Under the pieces are notes generated by a model. The model saw only the letters and a list, made by a program, of their open reading frames with translations. It did no database searches and was not told where the DNA came from. A stretch of 64,000 nt of DNA from CAKXIK01 sp050947015. GTDB lineage: Bacteria; Bacillota; Clostridia; Oscillospirales; Acutalibacteraceae. This document shows, piece after piece, positions 17,143-25,581 of this stretch (position 1 is its first letter; each line of letters opens with the position of its first letter). The position numbers were made by a program, and so were the translations under genes. The stretch spans positions 1-64,000 of the forward strand of contig JBMNVT010000004.1 in the NCBI GenBank assembly GCA_050947015.1, written 5' to 3'.

Positions 17143-18414
17143 ATGACAGAGCAGCAGATTATGGTGCTTGTAAAGGAAAAAATGAAGTCCCGCCCCAAAA
17201 TTTTTCAGTTGTTTGAAAACTGTTATCAGGATACGCTGGAAAAGACCATTCGTTTTCAGGAGGATGGTCAGGTGTTTATGCTTACGGGAGATATTCCAGC
17301 CATGTGGCTGAGGGACAGCACCAATCAACTGCGCCCTTATCTGCTCACCGCACGGGACAACGAGCGGATTCAGAAGATCATTGAAGGGGTTTTGAAAAAG
17401 CAGTGCCGGTGCATTCTGAGCGACCCGTACGCAAACGCGTTCAATGAGTCTGCCAACGGGAAAGGGCATCAGACCGACGAGACCGAGATGAAGCCGGATA
17501 TTTGGGAACGCAAGTACGAGGTGGACTCTCTTTGTTACCCGGTTCAGCTGGCGTATCTGTACTGGAAAAACAGCGGGAAAACCGAACATTTTTCAGAAGA
17601 GTTTGAACGTGTTATGGAAACCGTTGTAAACCTGTGGTTTTTGGAGCAGGATCATACCGCACGCTCGCACTATACCTTCCGCCGCAGGGACTGCCCGGAA
17701 TCCGATACGTTGCCCGGGGAAGGAGCGGGGAATCCCGTGGCCGTCACCGGAATGACCTGGTCGGGGTTTCGTCCCAGCGACGACCGATGTGTCTACGGTT
17801 ATCTGGTGCCGTCCAACATGTTTGCCGTGGTGGTTCTGGGCTACATGCAGCAGATTTTGCACGAATTCTATGCCAATCCCACGTTGGAGGAAAAGGCTTG
17901 CCTGCTCCGGCAGCAGATTGAGGCGGGAATTCGCCGGTATGGAATGGTTCAGGACGATAAGTACGGGACTGTTTATGTATATGAAACCGATGGAATGGGA
18001 CATAACACGCGTATGGACGACGCCAATGTGCCGAGTCTGCTTTCCATGCCGTATTTTCATTATTGTGCCAAAAACGACCCGGTGTATCAGAATACACGCC
18101 GTTGGGTGCTGAGCGGAGAGAATCCTTTCTATTATGAAGGAACTGCCGCCAAAGGCGTTGGGAGCCCGCATACTCCGCAGGGCTATATCTGGCATATTGC
18201 ACTGGCTATTCAGGGGATGACCAGCGAAAACCGCAGGGAACAGGAGCGTATTTTGGATTATTTTGAACGCACTGATGGCGGTACCGGTTTGGTACACGAA
18301 GGCTTTGAGAAAGACGATCCGTCTCAGTTTACCAGAGAATGGTTTTCGTGGTCGAACGCCATGTTCGTGGAATTTGTGCTGTCCGTTTGCGGTCTGGAGA
18401 TTCAGACGGCCTGA
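17143..18414 (+). CDS. GH125 exo-alpha-1,6-mannosidase-like glycosidase
   Basis: 423 residues with no signal peptide. GDIPAMWLRDSTNQ near residue 50 and KYEVDSLCYPVQLAY near residue 125 are hallmarks of glycoside hydrolase family 125, inverting enzymes that remove terminal alpha-1,6-mannose. MGHNTRMDDANVPSLL and the C-terminal EWFSWSNAMF also fit. The start is the ATG at 17143; a GTG at 17134 overlapping the upstream stop is possible. Coupling to a membrane glycosyltransferase is unusual for a purely catabolic enzyme, so a role in trimming a self-made mannosylated glycan is worth considering (inference). Confidence 0.88.
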   Translation: MTEQQIMVLVKEKMKSRPKIFQLFENCYQDTLEKTIRFQEDGQVFMLTGDIPAMWLRDSTNQLRPYLLTARDNERIQKIIEGVLKKQCRCILSDPYANAFNESANGKGHQTDETEMKPDIWERKYEVDSLCYPVQLAYLYWKNSGKTEHFSEEFERVMETVVNLWFLEQDHTARSHYTFRRRDCPESDTLPGEGAGNPVAVTGMTWSGFRPSDDRCVYGYLVPSNMFAVVVLGYMQQILHEFYANPTLEEKACLLRQQIEAGIRRYGMVQDDKYGTVYVYETDGMGHNTRMDDANVPSLLSMPYFHYCAKNDPVYQNTRRWVLSGENPFYYEGTAAKGVGSPHTPQGYIWHIALAIQGMTSENRREQERILDYFERTDGGTGLVHEGFEKDDPSQFTREWFSWSNAMFVEFVLSVCGLEIQTA

Positions 18415-18589
18415 TGCCGCCTGTAAAGCCTGATTGGTGGAATGCCGGTATTCAAAATGTTGGTGTTGATGACCGGTTTTGTTATCTGCGAAGCAATAGA
18501 AATTGTGATCCGGAAGAAGATGCCAAACGGAGCTTTATTCCAGAGAGTGATACCATGCAAAACAAAAACGGAGTGTTTTCACAGATATA

Positions 18590-18621
18590 CACCATAGACC
18601 GAGAGTCTATGGTGCTTTTTG
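18590..18621 (+). terminator. Terminator after the GH125 gene
   Basis: CACCATAGAC and GTCTATGGTG form a perfect 10-bp stem with loop CGAGA, followed by CTTTTTGTG. It lies 175 nt after the stop; the stretch between has no supported gene. Confidence 0.85.
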
Positions 18622-18627
18622 TGTGTG

Positions 18628-18654
18628 AAAAAGGCTACCGGCATTGCCGATAGC
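18628..18654 (-). terminator. Terminator after cotJC
   Basis: On the minus strand GGCTATCGGC and GCCGGTAGCC pair with a 3-nt loop, then TTTTT. It faces the GH125 terminator, closing two converging transcripts. Confidence 0.85.
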
Positions 18655-18701
18655 CCGATGATAAGGCAAAATCTGCGGGACTTATCCGAGAAACAACGGG
18701 T

Positions 18702-19304
18702 TCAGCGTTTTGGATCAAAGCCGGGATTGAACGCGTAAAAGTTTTTGGAATCCAGCTTGTCGGTCGTCAGGCGCAGTGCCTCGCCGAAACGCTGATAATG
18801 GACGATTTCGCGTTCCCGAAGAAATTTGATCGGGTCGCGGACGTCCGGGTCGTCGCAGAAACGCAGGATATTGTCGTAGGTGGTACGTGCTTTCTGTTCG
18901 GCCGCCATGTCTTCGTGAAGATCGGTGATCGGGTCACCCTTAACTGCCAGCACCGAAGCGCTGAACGGTACTCCGGAGGCAGAGGCAGGGTATATTCCGG
19001 TGGTGTGATCGACGAAATAGTCGGAAAAACCGCCCTTCTTAATTTCATCCTCGGTCAAGTTTCGCGTGAGTTGGTAAACAATGGCGCCAATCATTTCAAG
19101 ATGTCCCAGTTCCTCTGTGCCGATATCCGTCAAAGTGGCTTTTAATTCAGAATAAGGCATCGAAAACCGCTGACTTAAATAACGCAGAGAAGCACCAAGC
19201 TCTCCGTCCGGTCCGCCGTACTGAGTCAGAATCAGCTTTGCCAGAGCGGGGTTCGGCGAGGTAATTTTAACGGGATATTGCAGCTTTTTCTCGTATACAA
19301 ACAT
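18702..19304 (-). CDS. cotJC: CotJC, manganese-catalase-family spore coat protein
   Basis: 200 residues of the dimanganese catalase/ferritin-like fold. Metal-ligand helices are visible as TEELGHLEMIGAIVYQL near residue 63, HEDMAAEQKARTTYDNI near residue 130, and REREIVHYQRFGEAL near residue 165. In Bacilli and Clostridia it is made in the mother cell and deposited in the inner spore coat. Here it is the third gene of cotJA-cotJB-cotJC, starting 1 nt after cotJB ends and followed by a terminator. Confidence 0.95.
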   Translation of the reverse strand: MFVYEKKLQYPVKITSPNPALAKLILTQYGGPDGELGASLRYLSQRFSMPYSELKATLTDIGTEELGHLEMIGAIVYQLTRNLTEDEIKKGGFSDYFVDHTTGIYPASASGVPFSASVLAVKGDPITDLHEDMAAEQKARTTYDNILRFCDDPDVRDPIKFLREREIVHYQRFGEALRLTTDKLDSKNFYAFNPGFDPKR

Positions 19305-19305
19305 T

Positions 19306-19560
19306 TTATTTCATCCCCTTTTCAAAGTTGGCTTCCCAGGGCCATGGTGAATCCACCCAGGTCCAGCGCTCGGTGTTTTCCTCCAGCGGACCATACTGTT
19401 CTTCATATTGCTCCCTAAGAATAATTCTTTTCTGAGAAAGATCGCTGTGCTTTGCCAACGCTGCCTGATTGCACGGATGAGTATCCAAAAAAATATGCAG
19501 CTCCCAAAGAGCGAAATCGATTGCGTTGATTTTGCGCAGAAGCATCTCCTGATCGCTCAC
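19306..19560 (-). CDS. cotJB: Spore coat protein CotJB
   Basis: 84 residues, the normal CotJB size. It contains the typical INAIDFALWELHIFLDTHP stretch near residue 12 and the C-terminal WTWVDSPWPWE. It probably helps place CotJC in the coat. Its ATG overlaps the stop of cotJA by 4 nt, and it ends 1 nt before the cotJC start. Confidence 0.94.
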   Translation of the reverse strand: MSDQEMLLRKINAIDFALWELHIFLDTHPCNQAALAKHSDLSQKRIILREQYEEQYGPLEENTERWTWVDSPWPWEANFEKGMK

Positions 19561-19760
19561 CTGGGTTCACCCCACCTTCCGAGGAATGGCTTGTTCAAAG
19601 CGGGAAACAGCGTGCCGTTATCCAGAGCCTGTTCCGGATCGTACGTCTCCTCAAACTGCTGCATCGGCACGTATGCCATGGCGAGCGCCGGAGCGGCAGG
19701 CATGAAACTGATCTCACAGCCGGAACGTTCCGGTTCGGCTGCAATTGCCGTATATTTCAC
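19557..19760 (-). CDS. cotJA: Spore coat-associated protein CotJA
   Basis: 67 residues. AYVPMQQFEETYDPEQALDNGTLFPAL and LGRWG at the C-terminus follow the CotJA pattern. The GTG at 19760 is chosen because AAAGGAG lies about 9 nt before it; a longer reading to 19805 has no ribosome site. It is the first gene of cotJABC. Confidence 0.9.
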   Translation of the reverse strand: MKYTAIAAEPERSGCEISFMPAAPALAMAYVPMQQFEETYDPEQALDNGTLFPALNKPFLGRWGEPR

Positions 19761-19813
19761 AAGGTCCGTCTCCTTTCGTCGAATAACTGCTTTGGGTTCA
19801 ATCACCCGCTATC

Positions 19814-19821
19814 ACTATATG
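19814..19821 (-). promoter_or_regulatory. Possible sigma-E -10 box for cotJABC
   Basis: On the minus strand CATATAGT resembles the sporulation sigma-E -10 (CATACA-T), with GGCATT at about 14 nt upstream. The cotJ operon is sigma-E dependent in Bacillus subtilis, which supports the reading, but the -35 match is only partial. Confidence 0.4.
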
Positions 19822-19934
19822 TGGGGAGGCGGCAAATGCCACACGGGTTGTCCCCGTATTTTCGGCCCGTATGGCGGAAAACGTCCGCTTTTTCAGTAAG
19901 GAAGATCTGTTTTGACGATCAAATGGGTTTTCGC

Positions 19935-19962
19935 AATATTTCAGTCTTCTCCGCCATATATA
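19935..19962 (+). promoter_or_regulatory. Sigma-E-like promoter of the D,D-carboxypeptidase gene
   Basis: AATATT (19935-19940), a 14-nt spacer, then CATATATA (19955-19962). Spacing and sequence fit a mother-cell sigma-E promoter better than sigma-A. It lies 38 nt before the start codon. Confidence 0.55.
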
Positions 19963-19999
19963 TAACAAACGGTCAAACGGAACGAAGGGAGCGGTCAAC

Positions 20000-21154
20000 T
20001 TGAAAAAACGGTTGAAACAGGCGGCATGTGTGTGTGTGGCGGCGGCAGTGCTCACAATTTTTGTGCCGGTGCCCAAAGCGGCGGCGGATATTGACGGCGT
20101 AGAGGCAAAGTCTGCAATTCTGATGTCCGCTGATACCGGCGCAGTGTTGTACGATAAAAATTCACACGAAAGGCGTGCCTGCGGTTCAGTGACGAAGGTG
20201 ATGTCGCTGCTGCTGTTCATGGAGGCGCTTGATTCCGGGCAGGTGTCGTTAACGGACGAGGTTACCGTCAGTGAGTTTGCCAATTCCATGGGCGGCTCTG
20301 AAATTTGGCTGGAGGTCGGCGAGGTGATGACCTTTGAGGATTTGCTCCGCTCAGTGATCATTCAATCGGCAAACGACTCAACCGTAGCGCTTGCAGAGCA
20401 CATCGCCGGTTCGGAAGAAGCCTTTTTGAACCGTATGAACGAACGCGCCGCCGAGCTTGGCATGAACGACACGCACTACCTCAATACAACAGGATTTGAT
20501 GAGGAAGGACAGTATACCTCTGCATACGACATTGCTCTTGCCGCGCGCGAACTGACAAAGCACGAAAAGATTTTTGATTATACAACCATCTGGATGTATG
20601 ACCTGCGTGGGGGAAAAACGCAGCTGACCAATACAAATAAGCTGATTAAAACATATTCGGGAATTACCGGGCTGAAAACGGGAACAACAGACGATGCAGG
20701 CAATTGCTTCTGTGGCACCGCGGAACGCGACGGCCTGAAGTTGGTTTCAGTCGTGTTGGGGTGCGAAAGTTCTGCCCTTCGTTTTTCTTCCACAACCAAG
20801 CTGCTTGATTACGGCTTTGCAAACTGGTCGGTTGCGGCGCCGGAACTTCCGGAAAGTCTGCTGCAGCCGATTCCGGTGATCGGGGGCATGGAACGGCAGG
20901 TGGAAGCAATCGCAAATCTTGATCGCTCGGCTGTGCTGGTTCCAAAGGGTGCAGCCGATCAGGTGACCTATACTGCAGAGCTGCAGAACGACGTGGAGGC
21001 GCCGGTGGAAGAAGGCCAGCTGCTTGGCACCGTGCGCATGATGTTGGGAGAAGAGGAGTTGTGCAGCTTTTCGGTTGTGGCCGCTTCATCTGTGGAACCG
21101 GTCACGTTTGCGTCTCTGTTTTCAATTTTCTGTAAAGCGCTGGTGACCTCGTAA
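20000..21154 (+). CDS. Sporulation-type D-alanyl-D-alanine carboxypeptidase
   Basis: 384 residues. A signal peptide (residues 1 to ~29, ending KAAADI) sends it across the membrane. The serine active-site motif SVTK is near residue 63, SAN near residue 119, and KTG (GLKTGTTDD) near residue 225, the standard order of class C low-molecular-weight PBPs (PBP5/DacF). It trims the terminal D-Ala from peptidoglycan stem peptides, lowering cross-linking. A C-terminal PBP5-type beta domain follows, but no amphipathic membrane helix is obvious. The start is TTG with GGGAG before it. The sigma-E-like promoter and the cotJ operon next door suggest a role in cortex synthesis. Confidence 0.92.
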   Translation: MKKRLKQAACVCVAAAVLTIFVPVPKAAADIDGVEAKSAILMSADTGAVLYDKNSHERRACGSVTKVMSLLLFMEALDSGQVSLTDEVTVSEFANSMGGSEIWLEVGEVMTFEDLLRSVIIQSANDSTVALAEHIAGSEEAFLNRMNERAAELGMNDTHYLNTTGFDEEGQYTSAYDIALAARELTKHEKIFDYTTIWMYDLRGGKTQLTNTNKLIKTYSGITGLKTGTTDDAGNCFCGTAERDGLKLVSVVLGCESSALRFSSTTKLLDYGFANWSVAAPELPESLLQPIPVIGGMERQVEAIANLDRSAVLVPKGAADQVTYTAELQNDVEAPVEEGQLLGTVRMMLGEEELCSFSVVAASSVEPVTFASLFSIFCKALVTS

Positions 21155-21300
21155 TTTGAAAGGTTCAAAGGGAACAGAAAAGAAACGCTGCAGCAAATTT
21201 TACAGAAAATGAAAAAACGTATAATTCTCTTCTCCCGAAACAGCATGGTGCAATAAAAACAGCGAAAATGAAAACATTTGCTAAATTCCTTTTGCATTGC

Positions 21301-21329
21301 TTGAAAAGTGCAGCATTTTATTGTATGAT
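21301..21329 (+). promoter_or_regulatory. Sigma-A promoter of pgi
   Basis: TTGAAA (21301-21306), 17-nt spacer, TATGAT (21324-21329), 31 nt before the start. Confidence 0.7.
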
Positions 21330-21359
21330 ATAGCTACAGAGAATTTAGGAGGAAGTAAA

Positions 21360-22703
21360 ATGGCCACTGCATTGAATGATGGTTATTTATCCGGATTTAT
21401 TTCCGATGATGAGTTTGCTGCAATTGCGCCGCAGATCAAATTGGCGCATGAACAGCTTCACAACGGAACCGGGTTGGGAAATGATTATATCGGATGGGTT
21501 GATTTGCCCTCTGCCTACGATAGGGAAGAGTTTGCACGCATCAAAGCCGCTGCGCAGAAAATTATTTCCGATACGGATGTTTTTATCGTAATCGGTATCG
21601 GTGGCTCCTACCTTGGCGCCCGTGCGGCGATCGAATTTCTGAAGTCTCCGCTGTACAACTCGATGAACAAGAATACGCCGGATATTTATTTTACCGGCAA
21701 CAGCATCAGTTCCACTGCGCTCAGCCAGCTGTTGGACATCTGTGACGGCAGGGACGTTTCCATCAATATGATCTCCAAATCGGGTACCACAACAGAGCCG
21801 GCCATTGCTTTCCGTGTGCTTCGCGATTATCTGGAAAAGAAATACGGAAAAGAAGAAGCCCGACGCAGAATCTATTGCACTACAGACCGTGCCAGGGGTA
21901 CGCTCAAAGAGCTTGCTGACCGCGAAGGCTATGAAACTTTTGTGGTTCCGGATAATGTCGGCGGACGATATTCCGTTCTGACCGCTGTCGGTTTGCTGCC
22001 AATTGCGGTTTCGGGAGCAAATATTGACGAACTGATGCAGGGCGCGGCGCAGGCGCAGTATGAACTCAACGACCCTGATCTGTCCAAAAATCCCTGCTAT
22101 CGCTACGCTGCAATTCGGAACATCCTTTACCGCAAGGGCAAGGCTGTCGAAATACTGGTCAGCTATGAACCGTCCTTTGCTATGATGAACGAATGGTGGA
22201 AACAGCTGTTCGGTGAAAGCGAGGGGAAAGATCAAAAGGGGATTTTCCCAGCTTCGGTCATTTTTTCCACTGATCTGCATTCCATGGGCCAATACATTCA
22301 GGACGGCAGCCGCATTATGTTTGAAACGGTCGTGCAGATTAACAAAGCGCAGCAGGAACTGTATATCAATGATGATCCCGAAAATGTCGACGGACTGAAT
22401 TTCCTCAAAGACCGCTCAATGTCTTATATCAATCAAAAAGCGTTTGAAGGCACCGTTTTGGCACACACCGACGGCGGCGTTCCGAACATTGTGCTGCAGA
22501 TTGGGGAAGCAAATGAAAAAGAGCTTGGCTATCTGATTTATTTCTTTGAAAAAGCCTGTGCCATTTCGGGTTATGTAATGGGAGTAAACCCGTTTAATCA
22601 GCCCGGTGTGGAAAGCTATAAAAAGAACATGTTCGCGCTTCTTGGCAAGCCGGGCTATGAAGAAGCCAAAGCCGCTTTGGAAGAACGGCTTAAAAAACAA
22701 TAA
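21360..22703 (+). CDS. pgi: Glucose-6-phosphate isomerase
   Basis: 447 residues, the length of the Firmicute-type Pgi, which interconverts glucose-6-phosphate and fructose-6-phosphate in glycolysis. The sugar-phosphate-binding IGIGGSYLGARAA is near residue 75 and ISKSGTTTEPA near residue 140; the catalytic GESEGKDQKGIFP block follows near residue 285. The ATG at 21360 has AGGAGG before it. A 51-nt gap leads to a small P-loop protein, probably on the same transcript. Confidence 0.97.
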   Translation: MATALNDGYLSGFISDDEFAAIAPQIKLAHEQLHNGTGLGNDYIGWVDLPSAYDREEFARIKAAAQKIISDTDVFIVIGIGGSYLGARAAIEFLKSPLYNSMNKNTPDIYFTGNSISSTALSQLLDICDGRDVSINMISKSGTTTEPAIAFRVLRDYLEKKYGKEEARRRIYCTTDRARGTLKELADREGYETFVVPDNVGGRYSVLTAVGLLPIAVSGANIDELMQGAAQAQYELNDPDLSKNPCYRYAAIRNILYRKGKAVEILVSYEPSFAMMNEWWKQLFGESEGKDQKGIFPASVIFSTDLHSMGQYIQDGSRIMFETVVQINKAQQELYINDDPENVDGLNFLKDRSMSYINQKAFEGTVLAHTDGGVPNIVLQIGEANEKELGYLIYFFEKACAISGYVMGVNPFNQPGVESYKKNMFALLGKPGYEEAKAALEERLKKQ

Positions 22704-22754
22704 TTAGGATTTCCACCGCTCAGGCGGAAAAATAGAAACTTAGGAGGACTTACG

Positions 22755-23171
22755 ATGATAACTTTGATTGTAGGCAAAAAGGGCTCCGGAAAAACCAAAA
22801 AACTGATCCAGCTGGCAAATGACGCGGTAAAAGCGTCCAGCGGCAACGTAGTCTGCATCGAAAAAGGCGCCAAATTGACCTATGACATTGATCACAAAGC
22901 CCGTTTGGTTGATATCGAGCAGTACAACGTCAGCGGTTTTGATGCGCTGTTCGGTTTCCTTTCCGGCATCTGTGCCGGCAACTATGATGTAACCGATATT
23001 TTTGTAGATTCTACGCTGAAAATTGCCGGGGACGACATGAACCAGCTGGCGGATTTTGTGCAGAGCCTCAACACGTTGGCGCAGTTTTCCGAAACCAAAA
23101 TCACGCTTTCCATTTCTGCCGACGTGCAGGATATTCCGGAAAGCATCAACGATATTGCTCAGGAAATCTAA
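22755..23171 (+). CDS. Small P-loop NTP-binding protein, unknown
   Basis: 138 residues beginning ITLIVGKKGSGKTKKLIQLA, a textbook Walker A. A Walker B-like strand is DIFVDSTL near residue 78. It is too short for a kinase with a lid domain and no fused domain is seen. Similar short ATP-binding proteins are common in Clostridia without known function. It follows pgi behind TTAGGAGG, and a terminator closes the unit. Confidence 0.78.
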   Translation: MITLIVGKKGSGKTKKLIQLANDAVKASSGNVVCIEKGAKLTYDIDHKARLVDIEQYNVSGFDALFGFLSGICAGNYDVTDIFVDSTLKIAGDDMNQLADFVQSLNTLAQFSETKITLSISADVQDIPESINDIAQEI

Positions 23172-23197
23172 GTTCTTACAAAATTTTTATCGGAACG

Positions 23198-23233
23198 GCA
23201 GTCCGCACCTCAAAAGGGGCGGACTGCTCTTTT
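23198..23233 (+). terminator. Terminator after the pgi unit
   Basis: GCAGTCCGC and GCGGACTGC with a CCT/AGG extension, followed by TCTTTT. Confidence 0.85.
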
Positions 23234-23257
23234 CGGAAAGAAAATATGTGAATTGTC

Positions 23258-23286
23258 TTGACAAAAGCCGATTCTTTCCGTATAAT
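23258..23286 (+). promoter_or_regulatory. Sigma-A promoter of the yceD-rpmF operon
   Basis: Consensus TTGACA (23258-23263), 17-nt spacer, TATAAT (23281-23286), 27 nt before the yceD start. Confidence 0.92.
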
Positions 23287-23312
23287 ATCTTGAGTAGTGC
23301 AGAGGTGCAGTT

Positions 23313-23810
23313 ATGTTTCTGGAACTGAAAAAGCTGTTTTTCGGCGAGTCCGGGCGCGAGGAGTTTTCCGGTGTGTTGGACTGGTCAACGGTGACGTATA
23401 GCGGATGTTCTCCGTTTTCAGCTTCCGTCCGGGTTTCCGGCACTGTATCGAACACCTCCGGGATTGTCCGTCTCGTTTATCACGCGGAAACAAAGCTGAA
23501 AATGCCATGTGACCGATGTGCGGCAGAAACCGAGAAAGACTTTTCAAAAGCATTTGAACACGTTTTGGTAACCTCGCTCAACGGTGAGGATACCGGCGAA
23601 TTCCTTGTGGTGGAGCCGGGTTTTCGTCTGAATATGGACGAGCTGGTGCTTGCCGATATGCTGTTGGAATTTCCGAGCAAATACCTCTGTCAGGAAGACT
23701 GCAAAGGCATCTGCCCGGGTTGCGGCGTGAATCTGAATACAGAAAAATGCCGTTGCGGAGCAAAACCGGTGGATCCCCGTCTGGAGATTTTAAAAAATCT
23801 AATCAGTTGA
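23313..23810 (+). CDS. yceD: YceD/DUF177 ribosome-biogenesis protein
   Basis: 165 residues. Two cysteine groups mark the DUF177 family: PCDRCAAE near residue 65, and CQEDCKGICPGCGVNLN with CRCG near the C-terminus, likely binding zinc. In other bacteria and plastids the family is needed for normal 23S rRNA levels. It is placed directly before rpmF, as in most bacteria, under one strong promoter. Confidence 0.93.
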   Translation: MFLELKKLFFGESGREEFSGVLDWSTVTYSGCSPFSASVRVSGTVSNTSGIVRLVYHAETKLKMPCDRCAAETEKDFSKAFEHVLVTSLNGEDTGEFLVVEPGFRLNMDELVLADMLLEFPSKYLCQEDCKGICPGCGVNLNTEKCRCGAKPVDPRLEILKNLIS

Positions 23811-23841
23811 TGTTCTGAAATCTTGCAAGGAGGTGCTGACG

Positions 23842-24024
23842 ATGGCGGTACCGAAGAGAAAAGTATCCAAGGCCAGAAGAGATAAAAGACGTTCCAACGT
23901 TTGGAAACTCGACGCCCCGGCTCTGATGAAATGCCCGCAGTGCGGCGAATACAAACGCCCGCATAGAGTGTGTGCGAATTGCGGATACTACAACGGTAAG
24001 GAAATTGTGAAGAAGGAAGCGTAA
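23842..24024 (+). CDS. rpmF: 50S ribosomal protein L32
   Basis: 60 residues, normal L32. AVPKRKVSKARRDKRRSNVW opens the protein, and a zinc ribbon CPQCGEYKRPHRVCANCGYY (CxxC...CxxC) lies in the second half. The ATG at 23842 follows AAGGAGGTG. It is the second gene of the yceD-rpmF pair. Confidence 0.97.
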   Translation: MAVPKRKVSKARRDKRRSNVWKLDAPALMKCPQCGEYKRPHRVCANCGYYNGKEIVKKEA

Positions 24025-24158
24025 GCTTGACGCTCTTTTTCCGGAAAGGTAGAGGGGGAGAAATCCTTCTCTATTTTTTTTGAATTTATCCTGTGGAAGC
24101 AGAAATGCGGCCGCGTATGATTTGTTTTTTGGCAAACGGAAAAAAGGAGAAGAAATGT

Positions 24159-25469
24159 ATGGCCGTTAAGATCTGCGGAGTGGAAGCCAAAAGCATTGCC
24201 CAAAAGCACGGCATCTGTGCCGGAGAAACCCTGATTGCTATCAATGGACATGAAATCAACGATATTTTGGATTTTCGTTTTTACGAAACAAATACCACGC
24301 TGACGCTTCTGTTGGAGGGAATCGGCGGGACCCAACGTGAAATTACTCTGCGCAAGGCGCAATATGCCAGCCTTGGCCTGGAATTTGAAACGTACCTGAT
24401 GGATCAGCAGCGCCGCTGCCGTAACAACTGCGTTTTCTGCTTTATTGACCAGCTGCCGAAAGGAATGCGGGAAAGTCTCTACTTTAAGGACGACGACGAC
24501 CGGCTTTCTTTTTTATTCGGCAATTATATCACGCTGACCAATATTTCGCAGAAAGAAATTGACCGGATTCTTACAATGCACATCAGTCCGATCAACATTT
24601 CCGTTCATACAACCAATCCAGAGCTGCGCGTACGGATGATGCGCAACCGTTTTGCGGGCGAGTCGCTGAAATATCTTGATCAGCTCGCAAGGGGCGGCGC
24701 GCGCCTCAATTGTCAGCTGGTGCTTTGCCCCGGCATTAATGATGGAGCCGAGCTGGAGCGTTCCATGCGCGATCTGGAAAAGCTGTATCCCGCCGTGGAA
24801 AGCGTCGCCGCTGTGCCGGTCGGCCTGACCCGGTTTCGCGAAGGCTTGCCGGAACTGCAGCCGTTTGGCAAAGACACCGCTGCCGCAGTGATTGATGCGA
24901 TAGAGGCATTTGGCGCAAAGTGCAGGGAAAAATATGGGACGAGGCTTTTTTACGCAGCAGATGAATTTTACCTCAAGGCGGGGCGTTTGCTGCCGCCCGA
25001 AGAGAACTACGACGGTTATCCGCAGTTGGAAAACGGCGTGGGAGCTATTACGCTGCTTCGTGGACAGTTTGCTGATGCTTTAACGGATATCACAGCGGCC
25101 GATTGCCCCAGCAAACGTGAGATTTCGCTGGCAACCGGCGTTTCGGCAGCGCCGATTCTTGCAAAACTGCTTGACGCACTCCGGGAAAAATGCGATAATT
25201 TTGAATATCATTTGTATGCGGTACAAAATGATTTTTTTGGTCCTATGATTAATGTGGCCGGTCTTGTAACCGGAGGAGATATTCTTGCGCAGCTTTCCGG
25301 CAAGCCGTTGGGCGAAGAACTGCTGATTCCCGCGGTAATGCTGCGCCATGAACAGGATATGTTTCTGGATGACGTAACGGTGGAAGAGCTTTCTGCCGGG
25401 CTGAAGGTGCCGGTCAGGATTATTGGTGAGGACGGCGCTGATTTGCTTAACGGAGCGCTTGGCCTCTGA
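24159..25469 (+). CDS. DUF512 radical-SAM-type protein with PDZ-like N-terminus
   Basis: 436 residues. A short PDZ-like region (residues ~1-60, GICAGETLIAINGHEINDILD) precedes a cysteine motif CRNNCVFCFIDQLPKGMR near residue 84, spaced CxxxxCxxC-like as in radical SAM enzymes. The C-terminal half is DUF512. The family is widespread in Firmicutes and its reaction is unknown. The ATG at 24159 follows AAAGGAG. It lies before der and plsY, a common clostridial gene order. Confidence 0.88.
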   Translation: MAVKICGVEAKSIAQKHGICAGETLIAINGHEINDILDFRFYETNTTLTLLLEGIGGTQREITLRKAQYASLGLEFETYLMDQQRRCRNNCVFCFIDQLPKGMRESLYFKDDDDRLSFLFGNYITLTNISQKEIDRILTMHISPINISVHTTNPELRVRMMRNRFAGESLKYLDQLARGGARLNCQLVLCPGINDGAELERSMRDLEKLYPAVESVAAVPVGLTRFREGLPELQPFGKDTAAAVIDAIEAFGAKCREKYGTRLFYAADEFYLKAGRLLPPEENYDGYPQLENGVGAITLLRGQFADALTDITAADCPSKREISLATGVSAAPILAKLLDALREKCDNFEYHLYAVQNDFFGPMINVAGLVTGGDILAQLSGKPLGEELLIPAVMLRHEQDMFLDDVTVEELSAGLKVPVRIIGEDGADLLNGALGL

Positions 25470-25581
25470 AGAAAAGGTACCCGCGGTTTTTGCGCAGCCG
25501 AAACCGATCGGACAGGGTAATGTGGCGGAGCAAAGGCAGGCTGCCGCAGCTCCGGAAATGTGAAAGGACGGATTGTAAGCT

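Noticed and set aside
25470..25581. Stop-free reading downstream of the DUF512 gene as a frameshifted C-terminus
   Set aside because: A +1 frame stays open for about 30 codons, but the DUF512 protein already ends normally and the translation has no family match.
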